Shown: positions 8,547 through 16,501 of the stretch, one piece after another
Numbering within the stretch: the stretch's first letter is position 1
How the letters are laid out: the number at the start of each line of letters is the position of its first letter
Assembly (NCBI RefSeq): GCF_037914945.1
Contig: NZ_CP149787.1
Location: 3,100,001 to 3,164,000 of the forward strand
DNA length: 64,000 nt
Origin: Haloterrigena sp. KLK7
Lineage (GTDB): Archaea; Halobacteriota; Halobacteria; Halobacteriales; Natrialbaceae
Direction of reading: 5' to 3'
The notes under the pieces: generated by a model
Databases searched by the model: none
What the model was told of the DNA's origin: nothing
The model's input: only the letters and a program-made list of their open reading frames with translations
Position numbers and translations under genes: made by a program

Positions 8547-9003
8547 GGAACATCGACGGGTATCGGACGGCAGCGACCGGTGTCGGGCGCTGCCGAGCGG
8601 CGTCACGCGCTGCCGACCCGTGTCGAGCGGTGACGATGAGTGGTCGGAATCGTTTCTCGCACCGACTCGAGCGATCCCGTGACTCGTATTCGAGTGAATC
8701 GTTCGTCTCACCCGGCGCTGATCGGTCGCCCGCCGATCCCCGTCCGGAGAGAATCGGCGCCAATCACCGATTAGTTTCGAGACCGATCGCTCGGCGACGA
8801 GTAATCCGCACTTACGTCGGCGTCGTCCCGGTATCGTCTCCGTGACTGGTTCCGATATCCGACGATCGGGACTACCGACTAATACTTATTTCTGAACTAT
8901 TCGAGGGATGTTTAGTCGGGTTCGTTTACCGATGTCGCCTGCGATTGGCTTTTATACTCCGAGTAACTACGAATCAATAGACGATTGAACTCCGAGAACT
9001 CCT
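8547..9003. other. Intergenic region upstream of the HalOD1 gene
   Basis: No supported gene. Near 8565-8625 there are imperfect repeats of a GTGTCGGGCGCTGCCGAGCGG-like unit. AT-rich promoter-like boxes lie at 8879-8890 (CTAATACTTATT) and 8949-8957 (TTTTATACT), either of which could drive the gene starting at 9004. Confidence 0.5.
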
Positions 9004-9351
9004 ATGCAAACTGAACTCTCAACCGCCGACGCGGACGACCTGCAGTACGACCAGACCAACGACCGCTACGTCTTCAACCACGATCCGGACGGCACCGCGA
9101 CGATCACGACGACGATCGTCCACGCGCTCGCCTCGATCGCGGACACCGACGTCTCGCAGGGCGAGTTCTCCCTCTACGACAGCGTCGATCCCGACGCCCT
9201 CGACCGCATCTTCAGCAAGAAGGCCGACGGAACCGAACGCACGGGCGGCCACATCGCCTTCACCGCCCTCGAGCACGAGGTGTACGTCTACGCGAACGGC
9301 GACGTGATCATCTACCCGCCGACGGACTCGCCCCACCCGCGGGCGGACTGA
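9004..9351 (+). CDS. HalOD1 output domain protein
   Basis: A 115-residue stand-alone HalOD1 domain, a haloarchaeal output domain often fused to or encoded near sensory proteins. Typical features are TTTIVHALASIADTDVSQGE in the first half, a central LYDSVDPDALDRIF, and the FTALEHEVYVYANGDVIIYPP ending. No partner is adjacent. The exact role is unknown. Confidence 0.85.
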   Translation: MQTELSTADADDLQYDQTNDRYVFNHDPDGTATITTTIVHALASIADTDVSQGEFSLYDSVDPDALDRIFSKKADGTERTGGHIAFTALEHEVYVYANGDVIIYPPTDSPHPRAD

Positions 9352-9470
9352 TTCGACCGGCGGTCCGCAGTCCCAGTCACTGTTTTCTCGGTCGGTTTTC
9401 GCGTCCGCTCGAGCCGCGTCGACGCAGGAATGGCACGGATTTAGGTCCCTCCTCGTCGTCACTATCACGT

Positions 9471-9797
9471 ATGACGGTGATCGCACTACTGAGCGTCGCA
9501 CCGGTGATCGAGGACAGCATGTCGGGCGAGGTCGCGAAGGCGGTCGACGCGCTCGAGGAATACGACGTCGAGTACGAGACGAACCCGATGGGGACGGTGA
9601 TCGAGGCCGACGAGATCGGGGAACTGTTCGCGGCCGCGCAGGCGGCCCACGAAGCGGTCGACGCCGATCGCGTCAGTACCGTGCTGAAGATCGACGACAG
9701 GCGGACGCGCGACGTCTCCGCCGAACACAAGATCGAGGCCGTCGAAGAACAGCTGGGACGCCCGCCGACCAACAAGGACCCTGACTCCGGCGAATAG
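9471..9797 (+). CDS. MTH1187 family thiamine-binding protein (DUF77)
   Basis: A 108-residue protein of the MTH1187/YkoF-like family: TVIALLSVAPVIE at the N-terminus, then YETNPMGTVIEAD (about 37-49), the strand and loop that shape the thiamine or HMP-binding pocket. Family members form ferredoxin-like oligomers and are implicated in thiamine-precursor binding or salvage. No thi genes lie next to it. It is 120 bp upstream of mch and may be read separately. Confidence 0.85.
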   Translation: MTVIALLSVAPVIEDSMSGEVAKAVDALEEYDVEYETNPMGTVIEADEIGELFAAAQAAHEAVDADRVSTVLKIDDRRTRDVSAEHKIEAVEEQLGRPPTNKDPDSGE

Positions 9798-9920
9798 CGT
9801 CGCTGGTAGCGGTCGCGGTGTGAACGGCGGGCGACCGCGAGCGAAGCGAACGAGACCGGTCGCGCGAGACGCGGCCCCGAACTAACAAACTGTTTTACGG
9901 CGGAAGGCGAACGCGTCGGT

Positions 9921-10853
9921 ATGGAGAGTCTCAACCGGATGGCGATCGAGTTGGTCGACGAGGCCCTCGACTACGCCGAGGAGTTGAACATCGGCGGCTA
10001 CGATCTCGACAACGAGGCCACGGTCCTCGACTTCGGCCTCGAGTTCGAGGGCGGGATCGAGGCGGGGCTATTGCTGACGGAGATTCAGACGGCGGGGATG
10101 GCGACGCCGAGCCACCACTTAGGCGAGATCGGCGACGCGCCGATTCCGTACGTCCAGCTCGCGACCGACCAGCCGGCGCTCTCGCTGCTGTGCTCGCAGA
10201 AGGCGGGCTGGGAGCTGACCACTGAGGACTTCGAGGGGCTGGGCAGCGGTCCCGCCCGGGCGCTGGTCGCCGAGGAGGAGGAGTTCCGCCGCGTCGGCTA
10301 CACGGACGCGTTCGACCTGACGGCGCTGGCCGTCGAGACCGAACAGGATCCGACTGCGGCCGCCGCCGCACAGGTCGCGGAGCTCGCGGAGGTCGAACCC
10401 AGCAGCGTCTTCCTGCTGGCTTACCCGACCGCGAGCCTCGTCGGCTCCATCACGAACGCCGCTCGAGCGGCCGAACTCGCGACGTTCCGCCTCTCGGAGC
10501 TGGGCTACGATCCGCTGGACATCGTCTCCGCGACGGGACGGGCGCCGGTCGCCCCCGTCGCCGACGACGAGCAGACGGCGATCGCCCGCACGAACGACGC
10601 CATCGCCTACGGCGGCACGGCCCACCTCACGGTCCGCGAGGACGCGGACATCTTCGATTCGGTCCCCTCGACGGCCGCCGAGGACCACGGTCGACCGTTC
10701 GGCGAGGTCTTCGACGACCTCGAGTGGAACTTCTCCGAAGTCCCGTCTGACCTCTTCGCGCCCGCGAAGGTCACGATCGACGTGGTCGGCGGCCCGACCT
10801 ACGTCCACGGCGAGACCGACGAGGACCTGCTCGTCGACTCGTTCGGTCTCTGA
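9921..10853 (+). CDS. mch: Methenyltetrahydromethanopterin cyclohydrolase
   Basis: A 310-residue Mch, which converts N5,N10-methenyl-tetrahydromethanopterin and N5-formyl-tetrahydromethanopterin in cytosolic C1 metabolism. The frame begins MESLNRMAIELVDEALDYAE. It has the family segments NEATVLDFGLEFEGGIEAG and TEIQTAGMATPSHHLGEI and the C-terminal VTIDVVGGPTYVHGE. Non-methanogenic haloarchaea use pterin C1 carriers, so a lone mch is expected. A GTG-start gene follows after 2 bases and is likely co-transcribed. Confidence 0.93.
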   Translation: MESLNRMAIELVDEALDYAEELNIGGYDLDNEATVLDFGLEFEGGIEAGLLLTEIQTAGMATPSHHLGEIGDAPIPYVQLATDQPALSLLCSQKAGWELTTEDFEGLGSGPARALVAEEEEFRRVGYTDAFDLTALAVETEQDPTAAAAAQVAELAEVEPSSVFLLAYPTASLVGSITNAARAAELATFRLSELGYDPLDIVSATGRAPVAPVADDEQTAIARTNDAIAYGGTAHLTVREDADIFDSVPSTAAEDHGRPFGEVFDDLEWNFSEVPSDLFAPAKVTIDVVGGPTYVHGETDEDLLVDSFGL

Positions 10854-10855
10854 TC

Positions 10856-11398
10856 GTGCGGTTCAAACCGGTTCCCGACCCGCCAGCCGACCTCGAGCGC
10901 GTCGCGCCGATCCTCGAGGCCGTCCCGGCGACGGCCGGGGCCGTCGACGACTGCTGTGGTCGCCTCGTCGACGAGACTCGACTCGAGTCCCGCGACGCGG
11001 CGGAGACGTGGCTGGTATTCCTGCGAGCGCTCGACCTCGCGACCGAAGAGTCGGAGGGGTATCGCCGTGTGGCAGCGACCTCGGAGCCCGGACAACCGAT
11101 CGACCCGGCCACGCTCCAGCAGCCGTTTCGGGACCGCGTCTACGGAGCCGATGCGGTCCTCGAGGTCCTCGAGCGCGCGGAGACGTCGCTGTCCGTCGCC
11201 GACGTCTCCGATGCGGTCCACGACGAGCGTCCGGGGCTCGAGCGCGGCTCTCGATCCGACAGGCGAGAGCGGGGGCGCGGGTACGCTGACGATCCGCACG
11301 AGCGCGTCCGGCGGCTCCTCGAGTGGGCGGATTTACTGGGACTCGCCGCACGGACGGCCGACGGCGATCGGTACCGATCCGCAAGCGACCTCGCGTAG
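10856..11398 (+). CDS. Conserved haloarchaeal hypothetical protein downstream of mch
   Basis: 180 residues from a GTG placed 2 bases after the mch stop. It is mostly helical. The N-terminus reads MRFKPVPDPPADLERVAPIL. The C-terminal half has repeated helix segments (VLEVLERAETSLSVADVSDAV; HERVRRLLEWADLLGLAAR) that could form a winged-helix fold. I do not recognise a named family. The tight spacing suggests co-expression with mch, but nothing in the sequence ties it to C1 metabolism. Confidence 0.7.
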   Translation: MRFKPVPDPPADLERVAPILEAVPATAGAVDDCCGRLVDETRLESRDAAETWLVFLRALDLATEESEGYRRVAATSEPGQPIDPATLQQPFRDRVYGADAVLEVLERAETSLSVADVSDAVHDERPGLERGSRSDRRERGRGYADDPHERVRRLLEWADLLGLAARTADGDRYRSASDLA

Positions 11399-11418
11399 TC
11401 GGACAGTTCGGCCATCGG

Positions 11419-11625
11419 TCACGGGTCGCCCTCGAGTTCCGGATCGAAGAGGTCCTCGACGCGGCAGTCGAAGTGCGCTGCCAGTTCGAACGCGAGTTCC
11501 AGCGACGGATCGTAGCGGTCGCGTTCGATCGCGTTGATCGTCTGCCGAGAGACGCCGACCGCCTCGGCGAGGTCGCCCTGGCTGAGGTCGGCGGCCGCCC
11601 GGTACGTCCGGAGATCGTTTTTCAC
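11419..11625 (-). CDS. Xre-family HTH transcription regulator
   Basis: A 68-residue Cro/CI-type HTH protein beginning VKNDLRTYRAAADLSQGDLA and continuing VGVSRQTINAIERDRYDPSL, the textbook YozG/Xre helix-turn-helix. The frame stays open upstream to 11793. The GTG at 11625 is chosen because it overlaps the stop of the preceding DUF2178 gene (ACGTGA) and gives the standard family length. It is paired with that membrane gene in one operon under a perfect palindrome, so it probably autoregulates. Confidence 0.88.
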   Translation of the reverse strand: MKNDLRTYRAAADLSQGDLAEAVGVSRQTINAIERDRYDPSLELAFELAAHFDCRVEDLFDPELEGDP

Positions 11626-12056
11626 GTGTATCGTCGCTCGACGTATCCGTAGACGATCAGCCCGACGGCGATCAGGAGCGCGTATCCCCAGATCGCACCG
11701 CGGATTGCGAGGGGCACGTCTACCGCACCCGTCGCATCGAGCACCAGATCGGCCGGGAGGCCGAAGATCGCGACGAACGTCACGAGGCTCCACACGATGT
11801 GCCCCGTTCGCCGTTCGATCTGCGCTTCGCGCTCGTCGAACAACCGAACTCCCGTCCGCTGCCAGATTACGAGGTACCCGACGATGCCGAGGTAGTAGAG
11901 GCCGACGCCCGCGAACGCGAACAGGTCGGCGCTCCCTTCAGAGGCGACCACGGAGAGCGCCGTCGCGCCGAGAAAGCCAGCGACTCCGAGACCCATCGAT
12001 CGGTTCATTACTTCCCTGTACCGCCGCCGTTGTTCCGTCGATAGTTCACTCGTCAT
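11622..12056 (-). CDS. DUF2178 family membrane protein
   Basis: 144 residues with four likely membrane segments (about 22-41, 45-65, 84-104, 114-134) and the central motif RLFDEREAQIERRTGH typical of the DUF2178 proteins that sit next to small Xre regulators in archaea and Bacillus. The function is unknown. A link to envelope state or signalling through its regulator is only inferred. Its stop overlaps the start of the Xre gene. Confidence 0.82.
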   Translation of the reverse strand: MTSELSTEQRRRYREVMNRSMGLGVAGFLGATALSVVASEGSADLFAFAGVGLYYLGIVGYLVIWQRTGVRLFDEREAQIERRTGHIVWSLVTFVAIFGLPADLVLDATGAVDVPLAIRGAIWGYALLIAVGLIVYGYVERRYT

Positions 12057-12085
12057 GCGTCGATCAGTGTCGAGTCCGCTTTACA

Positions 12086-12101
12086 GTAAAGTATACTTTA
12101 C
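12086..12101. promoter_or_regulatory. Perfect 16-bp palindrome, probable operator of the DUF2178/Xre operon
   Basis: GTAAAGTATACTTTAC is its own reverse complement. It lies 30-45 bases before the DUF2178 start, exactly over the expected TATA/BRE position, with AGTATACT as the likely TATA core. An extra TTTAC (12080-12084) lies just beside it. A bound repressor would block TBP/TFB. The Xre protein of the same operon is the obvious candidate. Confidence 0.7.
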
Positions 12102-12245
12102 ACCTTCTCTAAAATATGTCGGTCGGGCACCACTTCGGCGTCGATTCGACGAGCAACTCAACGGGGAGATACACGCCACTGATTCGGCGGCGAGACAGGC
12201 GACCGGGCAACTCGTCGAAATCAGCGAGACGAACTCGAAACAGCC

Positions 12246-13901
12246 TCACTCCATCGGGTGGACGTCGGTCACCGTCCCGACGCCCTTGCTGCGGCCCTCG
12301 CGGAAGACGAACTTCTGGCCCTCCTCGACGAGGTACGGGCGGAACTTGAACCGGACCGTGGCTTCGCCGGTATCTCCCGGCAGCAGGCGGCCGTTCTTCG
12401 GGTAGAAGGCGGCGGCCTCGCCGATCGTCTCGAGGTGGACGACGGGTTCGTACCCCTCGCCGATCCGGGTCGGGTGGTTGAGTACCATGACCTCGGCCTC
12501 GAACTCCCGGACGGGGGCGGGATCGGCGTCCCGCGGAAGGAGGACCATCCCGCGCTCGATGGCGCTCTCCTTGACGCCCTTCAGCGCGATGCCGACGATC
12601 CGGCCGGCCTGCGCCTTGTCGACGCGGTGGTAGTGCATCTCGATCGAGCGGACCTCGACCTCCTGGAACCGGCCGTCGGGCATCGGCCCCAGCAGGAGTT
12701 CGTCGCCGGCCTCGACCTCGCCGGACATGACGGTGCCGGAGGCGACCGCCCCGACGCCGGTCACCGAGTAGCTCCGGTCGACGTACATCCGGAACTCGCC
12801 GGTGTCCTGGGCGGTCTTGGGCAGTCGGTCGAATAGCTCGTCCAGCGTCGCCAAGCCGTCCATCGTGATGGCGCTGGTCTCGACGATCGGGACGACGCGC
12901 TCGCTGATCTCCTCGATGGCGGCGTCGACGCCGTGACGGGCGACTCTGAGCGGCGACTTGTCGACCTCGCGGAGGAGGCGCTCGACCTCGCGTTCGACCT
13001 CCTCGACGCGCTCCTCGTCGACGGCGTCGGTCTTCGTGATCGCGACGATCGTCGGCAGGTCGGTCGCGAGCAGGACACCGAGGTGCTCGCGCGTGGTGCG
13101 CGTGGGACCGTCGTCGGCGGCGACGACCAGCAGTCCGTAGTCGAGTTTCTGTCCGACGAGCCCGCGAATCGTCGTCCGGAGCCACGGCTCGTGACCGACG
13201 GTGTCGACGAACGAGACCAGCCGATCGGCCTCCTCGACGACCGCGGCGCGGTCCTGCTTTCGGTTCGGGTTCCGCACGCGGACCGGACCCTCGTCGTCGA
13301 AGCCGTAGACGGCGTAGGAGAGGTCGGCGGAGAGGCCGCGCTCGACCTCGTGGGGCTGGACGTCGAGGTACGAGCGCGTCGCCCCGTCGCCGTCGTCGGG
13401 GTTACCGGTCACGAGCGACCCGACGAGCGTGCTCTTGCCGTGATCGACGTGGCCCGCCGTCCCGACGACGACGTGTTCGTCGTCGGTCTCGAGGACGCCG
13501 CCCTCCTGTACCGTGGCGACGCCGACGAGGCCACGCTCGGACGTCTCCGACGTCCGATCTGCTTCGGATTCGGCCGAGTCCGAAACGCCGTTTACCCCCC
13601 AGGTCTGGACGTCGTCGATGTGGGCGTCGGCCTCCTCGGCGAGCAGGGAGAGGACGTCCATCGTCTCGGAGAACGTGTCGGGATCGATCCCGGCGAGGCC
13701 GCCGTCGTCGGTGACCCCGACCACGTACGTCGCCTCGCCGTCGCCCGAGAGCAGTCGGTGACGCAGTTGCGCGGCCAGGCTCTCCCGGCGTCCACCCTCG
13801 AGGTGGACGTCCCGTGACAGTCGTTCCTTGAACTCGACGTTGCCACCGTCCTGTTCGCCACGGTCCAGGGCTCGCTCGAGGAGAGCCCGGTCACGGCTCA
13901 T
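12246..13901 (-). CDS. GTPBP1-family translational GTPase-like protein
   Basis: 551 residues from MSRDRALLERALD. The upstream in-frame codons to 13958 look non-coding. An N-terminal alpha/beta domain (about 1-110) precedes an EF-Tu-like G domain: G1 GTAGHVDHGKST (about 148), G3 DTVGHE, G4 TKTD. Two beta-barrel domains follow (YSVTGVGAVASGTVMSGEVE and the C-terminal PYLVEEGQKFVFREG). The eukaryotic relatives GTPBP1/2 act in ribosome rescue and mRNA turnover. The archaeal role is unproven. It stands alone. Confidence 0.88.
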   Translation of the reverse strand: MSRDRALLERALDRGEQDGGNVEFKERLSRDVHLEGGRRESLAAQLRHRLLSGDGEATYVVGVTDDGGLAGIDPDTFSETMDVLSLLAEEADAHIDDVQTWGVNGVSDSAESEADRTSETSERGLVGVATVQEGGVLETDDEHVVVGTAGHVDHGKSTLVGSLVTGNPDDGDGATRSYLDVQPHEVERGLSADLSYAVYGFDDEGPVRVRNPNRKQDRAAVVEEADRLVSFVDTVGHEPWLRTTIRGLVGQKLDYGLLVVAADDGPTRTTREHLGVLLATDLPTIVAITKTDAVDEERVEEVEREVERLLREVDKSPLRVARHGVDAAIEEISERVVPIVETSAITMDGLATLDELFDRLPKTAQDTGEFRMYVDRSYSVTGVGAVASGTVMSGEVEAGDELLLGPMPDGRFQEVEVRSIEMHYHRVDKAQAGRIVGIALKGVKESAIERGMVLLPRDADPAPVREFEAEVMVLNHPTRIGEGYEPVVHLETIGEAAAFYPKNGRLLPGDTGEATVRFKFRPYLVEEGQKFVFREGRSKGVGTVTDVHPME

Positions 13902-14113
13902 ACTCCACGGTAGCGGCCCGCATGGCAAAAACCTTCCCGTACAGTGGTAACATAGCACACAATATGTGTCGGGAGCGTGGACTTCCGCTCGGGTGTCATC
14001 AGGAGGCGTACGGCTCGCTCTTCGAACCTGAGTCGACGGCGCGGTCGTCGTGACGGCCGTCGACCGGGGTGTTCCGGCCGCGGTTTCAAGGCGCTCGAGA
14101 CGCTACTTCGGCT

Positions 14114-14305
14114 ATGAGCGTCAGCGGCCTCTGTCAGATCTGTGAGTCCCGGCCCGCACAGGAGCGGTGTGGGAACTGCGGCACGCTCGCCTGTGACGTC
14201 CACTACGAGGACGGGAAGAACCTGTGCGTCGAGTGCGCCGCGCAGGCGGATCCGACGCAACCGTCGCCGTCGGAGTCCGAAGACGTCGACATCAACCGGC
14301 TCTGA
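14114..14305 (+). CDS. Small HIT-type/B-box-like zinc finger protein
   Basis: 63 residues with a tight series of cysteines (CQIC, CGNCGTLAC, CVEC) and a His (DVHYEDGK), the pattern of a HIT or B-box type treble-clef zinc finger. The ATG at 14114 is preferred over an in-frame ATG at 14069 because the zinc finger starts at once after it. The next gene starts 4 bases after the stop, so the two form a unit. The function is unknown. Confidence 0.75.
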   Translation: MSVSGLCQICESRPAQERCGNCGTLACDVHYEDGKNLCVECAAQADPTQPSPSESEDVDINRL

Positions 14306-14309
14306 GCCC

Positions 14310-14561
14310 GTGACCTCCATCCGCGACGTGCTCGGCGACTCGCTGGCCGTCGGCGAGCGATTCGAACTCCGCCTCGAGGAGCGCGACGACCGACTCGTCG
14401 CCGACCATCCCAACGAAGCGAGTCCCATGGATATCGCGGTCGTCGACGGACTGAATCGACTCGAGGAACGGCCACCGGCGGATCCCGTCGCGGTCGAGAT
14501 TCTCGGTCGGACCGTCGACGACCGGATCGCGGGTCGCGTGATCGATCCCGACGGTCCCTAG
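14310..14561 (+). CDS. Conserved hypothetical protein (83 aa)
   Basis: Starts at a GTG 4 bases after the zinc-finger gene stop: VTSIRDVLGDSLAVGERFEL. It is acidic and appears to be a small beta-rich fold ending VEILGRTVDDRIAGRVIDPD. There is no recognisable motif. Its stop overlaps the stop of convergent pyrF by 4 bases. It is supported by codon use, spacing and an intact frame, not by a family match. Confidence 0.6.
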   Translation: MTSIRDVLGDSLAVGERFELRLEERDDRLVADHPNEASPMDIAVVDGLNRLEERPPADPVAVEILGRTVDDRIAGRVIDPDGP

Positions 14562-15358
14562 TCTCGGTACTGATTCAAGCGCTTTTTCAACCGCTTCGCG
14601 GCCTGTCCGCTCGCCGAGGCGAACTCCTCGCCGTCGTCTTCCCCGGCGAAGATAATTCCCCGCGAGGAGTTGACCAGCCCGACGCCGTCGGCGAGGCCGT
14701 ACTCCACGGCCGCCTCGGCGTCGCCGCCCTGTGCCCCCACGCCGGGGACGAGGAAGGGGAGGTCGGGCACCTGCTCGCGGAGGTCCTCGAGTTCCTCGGG
14801 TTTGGTCGCGCCGACGACGAGGCCCACGTTGTCGTTCTCGTTCCAGAGGTCCGCCAGCGCGGCGACGCGCTCGTAGACGGCGTCGCCCGTCTCGAGTTCC
14901 AGGTCCTGAATATCGGCACCGCCGGGGTTCGAGGTCCGACAGAGAACGAAGACGCCCGCCTCCTCGTTCGAGAGGAACGGCTGCAGCGAGTCCCGACCCA
15001 TGTAGGGGTTGACGGTGATCGCGTCGGCCGTCTCGAGCAACTGCGCGTACTGGCGGGTCGTGTTCCCGATGTCGGCCCGCTTGGCGTCCAGCAGGACGGG
15101 TACGTCCTTCCCGTGGGCGTAGGCGATCGTCTCCGCCAGCGCTCGCCAGCCGTCGGGATCCTCGTAGAAGGCGGCGTTTGGCTTGTAGACGGCGGCGTGC
15201 TCGTGAGTGGCGTCGATGATCCGACGGTTGAAGGCCCACCGCGGGAGGTCGTGCTCCGCGAGGTGGTCGGGAATTCGCGACGGGTCGGGATCGAGGCCGA
15301 CCGAGACGACGCTGTCGACCGTCCGAATGCGGTCGTGCAGGCGATCGAAGAAGTTCAT
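14558..15358 (-). CDS. pyrF: Orotidine 5'-phosphate decarboxylase
   Basis: A 266-residue TIM-barrel enzyme of the archaeal/bacterial long subfamily that makes UMP from OMP, the last step of pyrimidine synthesis. The catalytic lysine/aspartate motif is LLDAKRADIGNT. Other landmarks are VGLDPDPSRIP, YKPNAAFYE and FLVPGVGAQGGD. The frame is open to 15451, but MNFFDRLHDRIRTVDS at 15358 is the natural start. It stands alone, convergent with the preceding two-gene unit. Confidence 0.93.
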   Translation of the reverse strand: MNFFDRLHDRIRTVDSVVSVGLDPDPSRIPDHLAEHDLPRWAFNRRIIDATHEHAAVYKPNAAFYEDPDGWRALAETIAYAHGKDVPVLLDAKRADIGNTTRQYAQLLETADAITVNPYMGRDSLQPFLSNEEAGVFVLCRTSNPGGADIQDLELETGDAVYERVAALADLWNENDNVGLVVGATKPEELEDLREQVPDLPFLVPGVGAQGGDAEAAVEYGLADGVGLVNSSRGIIFAGEDDGEEFASASGQAAKRLKKRLNQYRD

Positions 15359-15594
15359 GCCTGCGAGTGGTCCCCCGCCGGTCGAAAAGGTTGCTATCCC
15401 GTCGGCCGTTTCGCGATCGGGGCCGTCCCGCGGGCGGATTCGACCGAGCACACGAGGGCTATCGAGACCACCATCCGATCGTGAAAATCATCCGCGTTCA
15501 CCGTTGACGGTCCGGAATATCCCGAATGCGAACCGTTCCCGTTCCAAATACTTTAGACATCAGCTACTTCGCTATTATAATCCTTGGCTACAGT

Positions 15595-15879
15595 ATGTCG
15601 ATTCGAACCAACGAGAAATCTAACTCGCATCTCGGCCGACTGCGGGATCGTATCCGCTCGACGCTGTTCGCGGGCGACGACCGGTCCGCGGAGGACGCCG
15701 ACGCCGACGCCGACGGCGTCGAAACCGACGACACACCGTCGCCGGATGCCCCCGGTAACCTCTTCCAGTGCTCGCGGTGCGGGACCGTCTACATCGACTC
15801 CGAAAAGAGCGACTGCGCGGAGTGCGAGGAAGCCGTCGAGGAAGTCCGGTCGGATCTGAAGTCGTCGCTCGCCCGGTAG
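15595..15879 (+). CDS. DUF7129-type zinc-ribbon protein
   Basis: 94 residues: a short basic N-terminus, an acidic low-complexity linker (DADADADGVETDD), then a zinc ribbon with NLFQCSRCGTVYIDSEKSDC and CAEC, the layout of a common small haloarchaeal family. The start at 15595 lies 15 bases after TATTATAA (15573-15580) and about 40 after AAATACTTTAG. The in-frame ATG at 15526 is upstream of both boxes and is rejected. The function is unknown. Confidence 0.75.
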   Translation: MSIRTNEKSNSHLGRLRDRIRSTLFAGDDRSAEDADADADGVETDDTPSPDAPGNLFQCSRCGTVYIDSEKSDCAECEEAVEEVRSDLKSSLAR

Positions 15880-15941
15880 TCCGACCGTCTCTCGGCGTTA
15901 TCGAACGGCTGATTCGGCGTTCGTCTCGGCTTCCGTTCTCC

Positions 15942-16361
15942 TCAGGCCTCGAGTATCTCGATCGGATTGTTCTCCGGATCGCGGAGGAACAGGATCGTCG
16001 TCCCGCTCTCGGTCGTTCGCGGTTCGCTGATCGTCGAGACGTCCTCGGGGAGGGCCGCGTAGAACGCGTCGAGGTCGTCGACCGTCAGTCCGACGTGTTT
16101 CGCGCCGGGCTGGTTGAGCCCCGCCGCGGGCGAGCCCCGCGCTTCCGGTTCGTACTCGACGAGTTCGATGCGGATCCCGTCGGCCTCGAGGTGAGCGAAC
16201 TCCCCGCGGGCGCCGTCGACGCCGACGGCGTCCGAGAACTCCTCGCCGCCGACGCTGAATCGCTCGACGACGTCGAGTCCGAGAACGTCCCGGTAGAAGG
16301 GCAGCGTCTCCTCGAGGTCTTCGACGGTGATCCCGACGTGGTGTGCGCTGAGCGTTGCCAT
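15942..16361 (-). CDS. VOC family metalloenzyme-like protein (glyoxalase/epimerase fold)
   Basis: 139 residues with two beta-alpha-beta3 halves. The probable metal ligands are H8 (HHVGITVEDL), a Glu in the first half's last strand (ELVEYEP), H89 (KHVGLTVDDLDAFY) and E136 (NNPIEILEA), in the order seen in glyoxalase I and methylmalonyl-CoA epimerase. The substrate cannot be told. The start MATLSAHHV is chosen; the open frame upstream is not protein-like. It lies 140 bp downstream of the hydrolase gene on the same strand. Confidence 0.82.
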   Translation of the reverse strand: MATLSAHHVGITVEDLEETLPFYRDVLGLDVVERFSVGGEEFSDAVGVDGARGEFAHLEADGIRIELVEYEPEARGSPAAGLNQPGAKHVGLTVDDLDAFYAALPEDVSTISEPRTTESGTTILFLRDPENNPIEILEA

Positions 16362-16501
16362 CGAGTACTCCCTGCGAGCGGGGAGAAAAAACGCTTCCGT
16401 TGGGCGTTGATCGCGCGGGCCAAGAGACCCGAGAGACGGGCGACTCGCGTTCGGCGCCCGCGACGCCCTTCGAATTCGATGCGACGGACGACACTCGCGA
16501 C

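Noticed and set aside
9798-9920. Repeat-like CGAGCGAAGCGAACGAG stretch before mch considered as an insertion sequence end
   Set aside because: Short runs of this kind are frequent in haloarchaeal spacers. There is no matching second end or target duplication.
11626-11793. Longer start for the Xre regulator
   Set aside because: The extra 56 codons overlap the DUF2178 gene and give an Arg-rich product unlike any regulator N-terminus. The GTG at 11625 fits the family and the overlap.
11419-12056. DUF2178/Xre pair as a toxin-antitoxin system
   Set aside because: The first gene is a four-segment membrane protein of a family with no toxin evidence, and the small Xre protein is a usual stand-alone regulator.
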